Below the pieces are notes generated by a model. That model ran no database searches, was not told the DNA's origin, and saw only the letters and a list, made by a program, of their open reading frames with translations. Below, piece by piece: positions 35,084 to 48,111 of a stretch of DNA of 64,000 bases; the stretch's first letter is position 1, and each line of letters starts with the position of its first letter. Source of the DNA: Escarpia spicata. Taxonomy: Eukaryota; Annelida; Polychaeta; Sabellida; Siboglinidae. The translations under genes were made by a program, and so were the position numbers. Location: positions 56,323,174-56,387,173 of the forward strand of contig OZ023205.1 in assembly GCA_963995525.1 (NCBI GenBank). Direction: 5' to 3'.

Positions 35084-37330
35084 ATGCGTCTGACAGTAGT
35101 GACGATGGTGTGCCAGCAATCATTGAGAATCTCGTTGACAGCCTCGGGTTGAAGTTGGATCCAGAAAACGCAGCTGACGTGGCTTTTCAATGCAGCTGCA
35201 AATACAACAGTGGTGCACCATGCACCACTTACTTCCAAACCAGAAGACGTGCAGAAAGTTCAACTCAGATTCATAGAATTATAACGTGACGAACTGGATG
35301 TTGCCATCTTGGCAAAATTGTCTTGTGGCATGCACTTGACAGTGAAAACATCAAAATCATGTAAGAACCAGCAAAGTCAGCGAAAGATCCTGACTTCTAC
35401 TAACTTCCACGGGTTTCGCATCTGCATAGACACTTTTAAGTATCTACACAACCTAGGGCAAAACAAGCTGAACAATTTGATTAGTCAATACAGGGTGAAT
35501 GTGGCTACTAAACCTCGTGTCCACAAAAGTCTGCAGGAAACCAGGACAGTGGTGGATTTTATCCTGAATTTTGTAGAAATGCACCGCATTGTTCTGCCTG
35601 GTCAAACGACAGGACATTGGAAAACACATGTGACACTGTTGCCCTAAAAATGCAGAAAAAAGAAGGTGTATGATAGCTATTGTGCTGCCTGTGAGTTTAA
35701 TGGAGTACATAAAGTAGCTCTTTGCACATTCTGCCTTTTGTGGCAACAGCTGGTGGCCTGTGTCACCACAATGCGAAACCACTGACTTGTATTGGTACTG
35801 CCAGAAGAACTCTAGCAGAATCATGTGGTCCGCCAACTTACCTGATCAAAAGAAGTGTAACCATCAAAGAGCATAGTCTGTACACAGACATTACTAAACT
35901 AGCCTTAGACAGATGTGCATCTTCATGGAGACAAGTGTGGTGGCAACAACAAAAAACTCGCATGAGTTGATACCTTCTGTGGCATGTTTTGACCGGCTGA
36001 CATAATTCCATCAAGCTTTCATTCCTTTTAACAGGACACTACATTCAGCTGTGACTGGTGTTTTGGGTTAATGACACCGTGTTTATCATAAAACAGATGT
36101 CAATTGTTTGAATGATATTGTATTGTATAAGTTGTCAATTAGTCATCCCATGTTAATGTTCCACAGTTGTGTGGCACGGAAGGCGGTCACGTCATAGTTC
36201 CGGTCTATGACTGGCAGGCCTTGGGTCAATTACATTGCAGTGTAATTTATTACTATTACTTGGTTTCCTTCCTATTACTATTACAATATTCATCGGAACA
36301 TTTTATGGTATAATGCACTGTACAATTAAGTACAATTGTTTGACTCGGTCTCAAGAAGTTAAACACAGGTAAATAAAAATTGCTGTTTATTGATACCCAT
36401 GCCCAAAGTAAATAATATTTTAGAATGTCAAGTACTTTCATTATTATTAGGGAAGTATTATAAAGTAAAAAAATGAAATATTTACAACAAAATATCATTA
36501 TATACCATATTTAGTACTAACTACATTAACTAAGGATACAGAATATTTGTGTTCCATTTTATATTTAAATACCATACTGGAAAGAAAGACAAAAGCAATG
36601 CCACATAACTTGGTGGTTTATACTAGTGTAATTAAACCACATTGCTCTACTGGTGATTGGTGGACATTTAATTATTGGCTCAAGTACAAATACATCAGGA
36701 TGTGTTTCACACCTATTGTAATTTAATCTAAATTGTGTGCACCATTGAGGTAGTCACTAAACCCATAAGCTTACTTGAAAAGGGTAGCTGGCACTTAGCA
36801 GAAATGGCTTCAAAGCAATGAAAGCCCAGTTTAAGTACTTTAGTCAATGCAGCAGTCACACTGTACCAGTGTCTCTTGCTATGTAAACACTCATAAAACT
36901 GTATGGTAAAACTTCACCAGAGCCATGCTGAAGTTGACAAGTGGGGAGCAACCATAACAACTGGAGAAACTGAAGGAATCTACAACCTAATCAAACGAAA
37001 TTGTTATGTACTTGACATTCGTTTTAAATGTTCAATAGTAATATAAAAGTAATAGGTCAATTACTATTACATTGCTTCCTATTACTAATACATTGAGTTT
37101 TTCTCAACATATTACTACAATATTTGTAATCGTTACTATTACTATTACCCCCAGGCCTGATGACTGGACTTACAACATTTTCCACGGAATTACAGGTATC
37201 AAGAAGTACAACCACTTTTAATTCAGAGAAAGTTGTGATGATCCATGATTTTTCAGATACAGATGTTAATCGACAGAAATAGGTGAAATGTGCTCCACCT
37301 GTAGCTGGTATGCCTCTTGTCATCCAACAA
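35084..37330 (+). pseudogene. Decayed multi-copy invertebrate gene, probably transposon-derived
   Basis: Pieces can be read in order across three frames: FQCSCKYNSGAPC (35185-35225); ELDVAILAKLSCGMH and KSLQETRTVVDFILNF up to LPGQTTGHWKTHVTLLP (35235-35645); then, past an in-frame TAA, KVYDSYCAACEFNGVHKVA and FCLLWQQLVACVTTM (to about 35775); then, after a frame change, TDLYWYCQKNSSRIMWSANL (35778-35860); and much later DDWTYNIFHGITGIKKYNHF (about 37160-37220). I recall this order of motifs from a large uncharacterised family in corals, molluscs and fish that behaves like a transposable-element gene, with an HGN/LPGR-type linker. I cannot name its enzyme. Stops (near 35282 and 35645) and frameshifts show it is dead. 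An acceptor (cag at 35081-35083) suggests the ancestral copy had introns. Confidence 0.65.
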
Positions 37331-37939
37331 AAGGTCTGAAATCCTAAACACCAGTGGTATCTCTAACACGAAATAAGGCAGTTTGTTTCAGAAACATTCC
37401 AGGACATTGTTACTTTATTACCAAATGTCCCTAAACCTGGAACTTTTACAGTGAGACAAGTGATGAAGACACTTGGTGGTCAAAGTCAAGGCCATATTTG
37501 ACAGTGGCAGATCTAAGAAACTGTAGTTATGAAATGACATTCTCTTTCTAATGTACAATGTACATACTACACGTTGACATGATGTAACAATTCACCAAAC
37601 ATAATCAAGAAGTTTTTAACAGACGACAGTTGTACTTTGCATGTAGTTGTTTCAAAATTTAGAAAATGTCTTCATCTAAAATTCCTGTTGTCATGTCATA
37701 AGAGATGCAAGAAAACCCTATTACGATGAATGTTCATGTGATGTACTATAATTATGTTGTATTGAAATGACAATTGTCCAGAATGACCAACAATAAAGTG
37801 TTTGTACAAGGTACATATGTTTTTGGGTGTATATATTTGTTTCTGAATATTTACACGGTTTTCTAAGAATATTTCTCAAAACGTCACCGTATTGTGTCAT
37901 TTATGTTAAACATGTGATATCTCTGTTTAAAAGCAGTAC

Positions 37940-38400
37940 TGTGGATGTGCGGACTTCAAGGGTCATTTTTTACCGTTGCTCCCTAGATCGAGGGTCTGTT
38001 TTTACATGTTCTCCCTAGAACAAGGGCAAACTTTATGCAGAAGTTCCCTAGACAAGGGTATAATTTCGGGGAAACAAGCCTAGCTTCTTAGCGCAGCTTT
38101 CACGGTCACCTATCGCGTATATTTCGGTATATTGTATTATTAGTGTATATCCTCATCTACTCGGGGCACTTTTCGAGGGAAATTCGTCCACGAGAAGTCG
38201 TCAAGTGTTCCAACTAGTGACGATCACCCCTGAATTTGTCCATAGATCAAGCCTTCAAGGGTATACTTTTTGATACTGGATGCCCTTATCAAGGGTACGG
38301 GTATGTGACCTTCGGTTGCACACCCCTACCCACATGTATGGCCATGGGGTACTGCCCCCGGGGATTGAAATGGCCGTGTTGCACTGTTGGCGGGAATTTC
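37940..38400 (+). repeat. Diverged tandem array of a cctaga..aaggg motif
   Basis: The motif ccctaga followed within a few bases by (c/g)aaggg(t/c) recurs at about 37980, 38012 and 38049. A related tcaagggta motif occurs at 38255 and 38290. Spacing is roughly 30 bases in the first three, suggesting an old minisatellite or a short repetitive peptide code. No intact frame is convincing. Confidence 0.45.
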
Positions 38401-38716
38401 TATTCACGCAGTCTAACCCGTCTATATGACTATAACTATAGTATAAGTCGATATATTTAGATTTAATTTATTGCTTAATGTGATTCTACATTTAAACATA
38501 AAAATATAGCTTCAATTGCATACGTATTTAGTGATTAATAGTTTTACTAGAAATATGTAACTAAAAATAGTAACTTAATTCTGTATCGCTGGAACACGTG
38601 CAACCAACCTACCCGAATCGCGATCTTCTCAACAAACAGCGCCACCTGTCGACCACAGCGCCACCTATTGATAACAGTTGCCACTTACAATTACATAATA
38701 AATTGTGTTTCTGTAT

Positions 38717-39199
38717 CAGGGTTGAAAGGTTTTAACAGCCCGGTTTTAACCTGGTTAACAAAATCGAGCTCATTTTCACTGAAAAGTGGTTAAAACCTAA
38801 TTTAGTGATATTTGTGTGCAATATTTGTGTAATTAATTGTTAATTACTATAAAAAATAGTGCAAGTGTCAAACTCAGTATGAATAAGAAACAAGATATCT
38901 TGACGTATTATTGCTCATTGTATTCAAATCAAGCTCATGCAAAAAAAATACACCGTAATATTCAACACTACGCGTAAACATGTCAGAGTGGTAATCAATG
39001 TAAAGCATAACAAGTAACAAGTATTACATGGTCTATGCTCTGTTGTAAAAAAATTTTATTCTGTTTTATTCTTTAGATTAACCAATTGAATTTGTGTTTT
39101 CAAAATATAGCCTAGCTACGTTCTCATGATTGATGATTACATATACATGGAACATTTACCCTTACAGTTTAATATATATATATATATATATATAATATA

Positions 39200-39234
<35 letters not shown>

Positions 39235-39720
39235 CAGCTACATCGCACTGATATGTCACTGACAATATATCATTTTTAATTAACTAGTTTAGGTTGTTGG
39301 GGTAATATTGTCAGTGACATATCAGGGCGATGTAGCTGAAATTTTATTTGACGTAAGTGTACTCGCTAAAATCGTGTAATATTGAATAACATTTTAATTA
39401 TGTCGACACTTTCACCACGCCAAGAGGCTAACTCCAATACAAAAAGACTATACTTCACAGTAATTGCACGACAATTCAGCATTGAAGTTTCATAATCTCC
39501 ACCTATGGTTGTTTTAAGCTAGTACATATATATTGACACGCTATCATTAGGTAAAATTAGTATATATGAGCTAAATATAAGCTAGGAGAAGTTTGGTGTA
39601 TGTTGTGTTAGTGTTCGGCTTTTCAATACTATATGATATATAATAGGTTTTGGCCGGGTTTTAACCGGTTTTAACCGCTAAGCGGTCAAACAGGTTTTGA
39701 CCGGCTAGGGTGCAACCCTG
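38717..39720. mobile_element. Non-autonomous hAT-like transposon, 1.0 kb
   Basis: The ends are inverted: left cagggttgaaaggttttaac, right ...ggtgcaaccctg. Several ggttttaacc-type motifs occur near both ends. The flanking octamers are ttctgtat (38709-38716) and atctgtat (39721-39728), a 7-of-8 match fitting a hAT 8-bp duplication. No transposase is present. A long TA tract (39173-39230) and a separate perfect-looking hairpin (39234-39339) sit inside. Confidence 0.8.
39234..39339. repeat. 35-bp inverted repeat inside the 38.7-kb hAT-like element
   Basis: Arms 39234-39268 and 39305-39339 are complementary at 34 of 35 positions (core gatatgtcactgacaatat), with a 36-base loop. It may be a miniature element nested in the hAT copy. 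Confidence 0.9.
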
Positions 39721-41484
39721 ATCTGTATTCTACATAGTAAAAAAAAAATTTAGCCTATAATACTTTTTTTATCCCACGACAAATTATTATGTAAGAAATA
39801 CGTGTTTTTATTATATTCCTCGATTTTCTGCATATGTTTTGCATTGCCTATAAAGCCATATATTATGTGATGGGGTTTAATCGCCTATACTGGTAGACAA
39901 TTATCGGGCAGACCGGGCCACTATGCACTATTTTTTCACATTCCTCCATTGCAGTGACCAAATATTACCACCATCGCGCGCCACGGTCGCTGCTGCTGAT
40001 AACATCAGTGTCAGCACCCATGGCAGATGGCCTTGCGAAAGTATGAATTTAAGTTAGATCAATTAAATAACTTGCACATAACGTTATGAAAAAAATTAAT
40101 ACACAGTACCACTCAACGGCTCATGGGAATGGTCAAGCGGGTGATTAAATTAGCTTTATCCAGGAAAATTCCCTTTGATCGATCAGAAGCTCGATAATTT
40201 GTCTTTCGCAATTCCCACAGCAAAGTACGACGGACTGACAGTTCTTGGTCCATGTACATGCAGCTGTACATTAATTAAGCGAACTTTCTTAAGGTATCTG
40301 TCAAGGGTACTTTAGTGAATCTAATTACATCTCTGATTTGCGAGGATGAAATATATCGATTTTATATAATGGTTTATTTAATTTTAAGGTAAGTTTTGCG
40401 AAACATTATTAATTGTCCGTATCATTTCTTTGCACTAGAATTACATAGAATTTATATAGAATTATATAAACATTTATTTGGTAATGAATATTCAATAGTA
40501 TTACATACAATTATACAAAATTCTATACAAATGAAAGTACGTGGCTATAAAGAAATTATAGAATATTCTAAAAAATATAAACAATCAATTCACTACATAA
40601 AAAACCCGCAAAATTATATATAGGATTCTATGGATTTTCTATAGATCAATCTATACAGAATATAACTTGAAACATTAAGTGTAGTTGGATATTTTATTCA
40701 GTCTGAAGCTAGACGGGTGCAGTTGGAACTTTTTGGTAAGCACATTTTATATAATAAGCAAGTTTTACTCCTTGCTAATTCCCATCTCCATTCCCTTCAC
40801 AATTCCGTGTTATGGTCGGACAGCGCGGTTGTGCCTATGAAACTCTGGCTCAGCCCCCTATTATTAATTTCATTCCGGCGCTAGTGTCTGGGATAGTTGA
40901 TAACTGCTACATAATGTCCAAAGTTGCATGGTTGATATGCCTTGTTTACGACATCGATCTCTGCTTTTATAACGTTTTTTGTTTTGTTGGGTTATTTATT
41001 GTTGGGTTATTTATGTGAGGCAGTTAACTCGACCTATATAGCCAGTGATATTGGCCTGTTTGATTGATGTTAGCCATATATTTGTTGTGTCTGTAGTGAT
41101 GAATGATTTTGTTTTGTTGGGTTATTTATGTATGCAATTGTAAATTATCATCGACAAATTATGCGTGATCTGTACTAGTATTATAATATATGTTATTAGT
41201 GTACGTTATTGTTTCAGTTCCATGTTTTTTGGTCTTGTCACCCATAACATGGTATTTGTTGGCACTCTTTGGGGTATGATCAAGAATACTATATCTGAAT
41301 TGAGACTGAGGATTCACTTGGATTTTTGGTGAGCCTCAATGGGGCTATAGATTAAAGGTTTTGGTGAGCTTCGGTTAAGGAATATTAAAAACGTTTCGAC
41401 GTCTATCGTAATGTAACGTAACAATGACAATGATCACGATACCTATATATTCCAGAGTAGCCTACAATGTAAAATATTATGAAT
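39721..41484. other. Gene-free AT-rich stretch
   Basis: No gene recognised. 40430-40670 is dense in ttctata/tatagaa strings, which explains the uninformative open frame there. The phrase ttttgttttgttgggttattta occurs at about 40978 and again near 41110. Confidence 0.4.
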
Positions 41485-41489
41485 GTGTG

Positions 41490-41541
<52 letters not shown>

Positions 41542-41543
41542 TG
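41485..41543 (+). repeat. (TGCG)n microsatellite
   Basis: About 14 uninterrupted tgcg units after a short tgtg lead. The open frame across it is repeat translation, not a gene. Confidence 0.95.
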
Positions 41544-43040
41544 TACACGTGTATGCATGACAGATGCCAAGTTGCGTTGCTGCGTCGTCAGTTGAGTTGT
41601 TGTATTGCTGGTACATTGCAGGACTGTGGTACTTGGTGCATCACCGGACCATACAGTCTGGCATTAAGCAACGGAGCTCCTTAAGCATCTGCATTAATTT
41701 GCTGTCTTATTGATTGATGGCATTGTAAGAAATGGATTATGCCTCACGGATTTCTCAAGAACATCAAAGGGGGATTTCTCAGTACTACAGATGTGCAATG
41801 CTTTGGTTAAATGAATGCATTTTTACAACGGGTTGCTGTGAATAGCAAAATCAACTGCCTATTCACAACAACGGTCGCAACGGTATAGGCTTTTATGTCC
41901 ATGACAACATTGTATAGAAGAATTGCAATTGCCAGTTATTACCATTATACCTCTGTATTTTGAATTTATTATATCTGACCATGTTTTTTTAATGGTAACG
42001 TAACATTGGCAGCATTAACAAAACTCTATTAATATATCTGTTTACATAAAATATACTTATAAGATAACTTTTTGGTGTAATACACTTTTTTTCTTAGGGA
42101 ATAAATTTCTATGTGTTCCTATATTTTAATACTTTCTGGCATTTAACTCCTAAATTTGAGGATTTAACATCTGTGTGAAGTTGTACATTCGTATTGCTTG
42201 AAAATTTACGCCTGCGCACTTGTAGTTTAATGGTCATAATATAATTATAATTTCTTATACTGTATAAGCAGTTTTGCAATTACATTGTTATATTCGTGCT
42301 TGGAAACCACCACGACGTATATATGTTTGGTACCGTATGTGTCATACATGTTTTCTATTTTCGATTACATTTCATGATCGATGTGTTGGTAATATTCAGG
42401 GAAGAGTAAACAAGTCGACCTTGCATACAATAATTACACCGTTCAAACAAAGTACCTGCTCTGTGAAACAATACGCGACTAACATGACAGTTGCCGTGGC
42501 TTCCACACGTCTTAACAAATCAAACACAAACAACATGAGGAATCTGCTCGATAAACCAATGCAGGAATAGCCAGCCGATTACTTTCACACTTTTGTAACT
42601 GACATAAATTAAAGATATACAACAAGAAACGATAACTAATGAAGATCATGAAGCAAATTACCATCTACCCTTTCTAACGTACATGTAATATTTTAAAGCC
42701 GATTATTGTATATTGTAATAATAAACTGGTTATGTAATTGTGACTTTAGCAATAACAACACTAGCATAAACATGGTTTTCATATAAATCAATGGAAATTT
42801 GGAAGACAAGTACAGAAAATTAAATCTTGAGACAACCTCAATGCTGAAACTTGGACAGTTATTGACCGTTCATGAGGAAAGCGCTTGCGGTAAGGTAAGA
42901 ACTAAGAATAAGATCACGACTGATCGTCCAAACATCTTTATTGCATTGCATATTGTTTTTTGTAACATACAGATGGATACAACTTCATTATTTTTGGATA
43001 TCATCACTCACACAAAAAGGCTGATATCACTGGCTATACA
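41544..43040. other. Gene-free stretch
   Basis: No gene, RNA or named repeat recognised; open frames are short and lack homology cues. Confidence 0.4.
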
Positions 43041-43160
43041 GGTCGAGATCACTGCCGCACATGCCGAGATCACTGCCGCAAGGCCGAGATCGCTGGCCGA
43101 GTTCATAAAAATAGGCCGACATCACTCGGGCCGAGATCGCGAAAGGCCGAGATCACTCGG
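43041..43160 (+). repeat. Degenerate minisatellite of a ggccgagatcact motif
   Basis: About seven imperfect units of (ggc)cgagatc(a/g)ct or close variants, GC-rich against an AT-rich background, lie between 43041 and 43160. Unit length is irregular (about 14-30). Confidence 0.8.
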
Positions 43161-43857
43161 TACCGACAACATATGTAAGAATTAAGTTGAAAATCACAAA
43201 ACAAAATTTTTTGGTGTACTCTTCACATTTAAAAGGCTGTATCTAACGAAAGTCGACCATTTAATGTTGCATTCTGAGTTGAATTACCATTTAAAGTGTT
43301 TTTAAGAAAGTGTATACACAACATGAACAATATTTATTATTTGATCATATTTACAAACATATATTATAATGTTATTTTGGTATTCAGCACCGACATTCTA
43401 GTGTATCATGGCACTATGTCTATACTGTAGTCTATACGTTAATAACACGTATACTATAAGCCAATTTTGAATGCCGTACACTCAATATTAAATAAAGTAA
43501 ATAACTATACTGCATGGCTAATATATCAAATTAAACATATGGGTGGGGGTCTCTCTGACTGACCTCTATTCATAACTGGATATCCAGCCGGCCAGTTTTG
43601 TTGAACCCTGAACCCATTAGGCTTTAGCGGTCATCTTGACCACAACTATTCATTAGTGGATAGGGCTGGTAGTTACACTGCCTACACTGTCAGAGGGTCG
43701 ATCAGTGTAGACACTAAAATATGCGTTAGTACTTAATCTTCATAGTCTATTTCTCTTGTACATCTGTATTTGACATTTGTAGATATCTCGGAGAAATCCA
43801 TTGCCCCCGCCTGACTATATGAACCAGCATGAAACTGAAGAAAATGTGTTAGCATAT
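43161..43857. other. Gene-free stretch
   Basis: Nothing recognised. AT-rich, with short frames only. Confidence 0.4.
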
Positions 43858-43859
43858 TT

Positions 43860-44254
<395 letters not shown>

Positions 44255-44818
44255 TTTAGTTCACACAAAAGCAAAATTAATTACTTTTGCGATCCATAGT
44301 AGAAACCAACGAGAAGGTAACAGTATTCTTCTACCACATGTGTTGAGAATATGCAATATGGTGTATGTCGAGATTGTATATAGTGTCTCATTCTGTAACA
44401 CTTTTGGGGCAGATAATTTTAAAAATTAAAATATAGGTCTACGTTGTAAACAGTACTTGGAAATGAAATAACACTGAATTTTAATTTGATCAATTATACG
44501 GAGCTATTTTATAAGACAATTTAAAAAAAATTACCGATTGCCCACAAACATTTGCCATAGTGTGATATTAGTTGTAATCTAAAGGAATTAATAACTTGGC
44601 CCAAAATAGTAATCATTACCGAAATAAAGATTTGAAATGTGGTGTAACACAACAATTAGGAATGTTTCTAAGCTATATATATGACTATATTAATAATGTT
44701 CTATACACTTTTAACAAAGGTGAAATAATATGGCTTTTTGATATGTTAAATGTGCAACAATTTGGTCTGGAAGAAAATCAAATTATTAGTGACATAACAA
44801 AGCAACACCATCACTGCC

Positions 44819-44896
44819 TATGGAACGATATTATAGGGCCATAATTCCACAATGCTACATTGTTGATTTCTGACTTTCGATTATCCATTTACGCTG
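44819..44896 (-). repeat. Dispersed repeat, copy 1 (partner at 63808-63882)
   Basis: A segment of about 78 bases (landmarks gaacgatatta, ccacaatgctacattgttga, ttcgattatcc) recurs in the opposite orientation near the end of the window with few differences. Confidence 0.9.
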
Positions 44897-45180
44897 CCAT
44901 TGTGCAAGATTGTTATCAAATAATTCACTAGAATGCCCTTTGGTCAAATAGGGTTAGTGAAAATAGTTTTGCACATAAGTATGCTCAAATACGTTTGCAC
45001 AAAAAAATCGTCTCAAATAAACATTTGTTGTGCTGCTACACCAACTTGCACATATTTCAGTATCCCTTACTTTTTGGGAATATAATAGTACTTTCGAATT
45101 TAAGTTAGGAATGTGGTGTTCACGTGCTTCGCAACTGGCATATAGTTCTGTGATTAAACAATGTCACAAAATATGAAGGT

Positions 45181-45300
45181 GAAGCAACCTGGAGGCGCTC
45201 GGGACAAACCGCGATCGCGGACAGGCCGAGCCGCTGCCCCCACCCCCGCGTGCGCTGGTTCGGGCCGAGTTGTGGGCGTGGTCTGTCAATCTACGTGAAT
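45181..45300 (+). promoter_or_regulatory. CpG-rich putative promoter
   Basis: An abrupt GC- and CpG-rich island (ccgcgatcgcgg, ccccacccccgcgtgcgc, and a GC box gggcgtgg) in AT-rich DNA, followed by candidate donors at 45643 (gtgagt) and 46130 (gtgagt). It fits the 5' end of a + strand gene. Confidence 0.4.
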
Positions 45301-46129
45301 CATTGCACTCAATAAACCATTGTCATTGGGGCAAACAGTCATTTTTATTGCTTAGTTATCGAGATGTATTGCTGAAGGACGTACTACAGTTTGGGTTGCG
45401 ATCTATCGATCAATATAAATTACAGACGTCGTGGGCGAGTGGTATCACGTATGCACATGTGTAACCGTAGGCGTAGGCGTAGATGTGTGTATTTGTTATT
45501 TTAATAATTTTTATTTATTTAGAACGAATTTTTTTAAGGGGGCACTGTATAGATTGCGGTATTCCACGGCAGAACTAGAAGTGTTTTGTCAGCCGACGCT
45601 TCGCGTCTGCGGCTATTTGTAGAACAGTCTCGGTTTCGTAGATCAGTGAGTACGATACGTACGATACATTTGCCGTCGTTAGTTCTCGGGAACGCATTAC
45701 AAGCGAGCGCTGCATCTACTGATCTAGTGATTGTATTGTGATTTGTGTTGATAGGGTTGATTAATTTAGTGTTGTTAGTTTGCAACAGTACGTCATGACA
45801 AGTAAAATAAATCATGAGGATTTTCAATCTGACCCTGGACATTGCAATTTTAACAAGATTTAACAAGATTGCCAATTGTTCAAACAGTTTTAATAGAACC
45901 GACAAGTCTACAGAGGGGCATGTCCCTGTTTCAGTGTTTGATCAGAGCGGCTGTCAGAGGAGCATTTTGCTCGAAGAATTGTACGTACTTGTACCTGGTA
46001 CGAACAAAGAAATATGCACAGAGTCGGAAGACAGGGATCAGAACTTTCTGAGAAACTTGGCATAGCCAAAGACTCGAACAGGGCCCGTCATCAGACAACT
46101 GGTCTGCAGGAGAAGAAGCGCTGCATGGT
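45301..46129 (+). other. Putative 5' exons of an unidentified + strand gene
   Basis: Two donor-like sites, ATCA|gtgagt at 45643 and ATG|gtgagt at 46130, lie downstream of the CpG-rich block. Two overlapping frames (from ATG 45814 and from ATG 46014) are open toward the second donor, and neither is recognised. A stretch at 45851-45874 matches the 3' tail of LINE-B in reverse orientation. I cannot choose the coding frame. Confidence 0.25.
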
Positions 46130-48110
46130 GAGTGATGTTCATTGTATGGTTGCGTGTCCTAAATTCGTGCGTCGTCCACTTCGATGTCGGTATTGTGTCA
46201 TCTCTTTCTTCTGCTTGAATGCTGCGGTGAAACTCTATGACTATGTAATATGTTGCACTGGCAGCTCCAACTGGTAATAAACTTGGCTGGCATGTTAAAA
46301 TTCTGTGTGCACTTTTTAGCCATTTAGGTTTGAGAAAATTAGAATCACAAGAGACAGATAGTCAATACTATAGAGACAATACCGCATTGTCACGTAATTT
46401 TCCGATGCACGAACTCGATGACAATGACGTAGATATAATATGACAATAAATAAGCAATCATGATTGCAAGGGACATGCTTAGTTATATATGATTGATAAT
46501 TTATTACGTCTACGTCTGTTTTTCCTTTGCCTTTGGCCTAAATAATGTAACAGCTGTATGGACCAGATCACAATTCATATTTCAATAATTGTAAAAAAGT
46601 TATTAAAATACATGATTATTAAATTTAATGTTGGCAGCAGCTGATAGTATGTGTTACGATTATTGGTTTGAGTAATTATTGCTGTATTTTAATATTGTCC
46701 ACCAGAGGTAATTTATTATGCTATAATACAAAATATATTTTGTTTTTACTAACAATTTATTTGTTGCAAAATTCAATGATGCATATTATTTTATATGTTG
46801 TACAGTGCTATCACTGCTATATGCATTACAAATAATAAACAATAATAGTATAATTTAACATGGACAATAGTAGTGGTCAGATATAACTTTGATTTTGAGT
46901 GGCCATTTTATCACGTTGCAAATTGATACGAGTCTGATTTAGTTGTAGTCTATAGTCCCAGGAGGATAGCACTTCCACGCCATCATAGAAAGCTCTGAAT
47001 ATGATAACATATAAAGTTTAAACTTGATGTGGATGAAGGCGAAATGTCGAAACAAGAGAGAGTGTGGCATGGTGAAATGTCAAATTTGGGATGGATCCAT
47101 TCCAGGACATCCATCCTCTGGGGCATCTGAAAGGTTTATCCAGTTTGATCAGCTACACGAACATGGTGGACTGGAGCTATCAAAAGAACAACAACAACAG
47201 AGCCGACCAACACTTTGCAAAATATATTGAGGCATGAGGGTTTATTCATAAGTATAAGTTATCCAAACATTCACCAATTCATCTTTAAAAAGGGTACATT
47301 GTCACATAACACATCAATTCGAAATTTACAAACCACTTAACATTATCATGTTTTACCAATAAATACAATAATCTGCCAAATAATATTTCATACAAATGTT
47401 TTCATGATCATTAGTACTATGTCAATATTATAATAAAATAGTTTGATATATGTATTTTTAATCCACATAACAAAATCTCTAACATTGATAACATGTCAAA
47501 TATTAACAACAGGATCAATTTATAATAAATAAAATATCATAAGGTTTCACAATAACTACAAAGAACATATTTAAAAGGGGCATCCACGGCCTAATGCCCA
47601 TCTAAATGTACGTCATTTTAAGATTATAACCGCAATGGATCAGAATTAAATCCAATAAAATGTTTATCAAGACCTTTATACAGTCTTTCATACTGCTGAC
47701 ATATTTAAATACAAATACTTTCATAAACATAAAGTACAAATGCAATTACAAATACTTTTTAACAAGTATTTAAATACTTTCAAATACAAATGTATTTGGC
47801 CCCATATCTGGGGATGTGGGGGATATCTGTGATCAACACCAGCATAGAACAGTACTTCGCCTATGCCAAGGTTGTTTCAATAAAACTAAATAAACTTCTG
47901 TTTTGAACAAATTGTGTGTAAAATTTAATTCTGTACCATAATCATGACAATGTAGAACTAGAAGAATATATATATATGTATAGAATACATATTATATATA
48001 TATATATAAATACATATATAATTATGCATATTTTACATCAACAACATTATTTTGTATATCATATGCATACATACATACTTTTATTTATTACTTAATTATA
48101 AACCAGGACT
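46130..48110. other. Putative intronic stretch
   Basis: No exon could be confirmed. A 68-codon frame at 47024-47230 has a glutamine-rich end but no recognised domain. An AT microsatellite lies at about 47967-48022. Confidence 0.3.
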
Positions 48111-48111
48111 T

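Noticed and set aside
37940..38400. CRISPR-like spacing of cctaga..aaggg motifs
   Set aside because: Motifs and spacing are irregular and the context is eukaryotic; a decayed minisatellite is simpler.
40396..40623. 75-codon AT-rich ORF
   Set aside because: No recognisable motif; composition reflects repeated tatagaat strings.
41424..41684. 86-codon frame rich in RACV repeats
   Set aside because: Translation of the (TGCG)n tract.
44596..44844. 82-codon ORF
   Set aside because: It ends within a dispersed repeat and has no recognisable domain or splice context.
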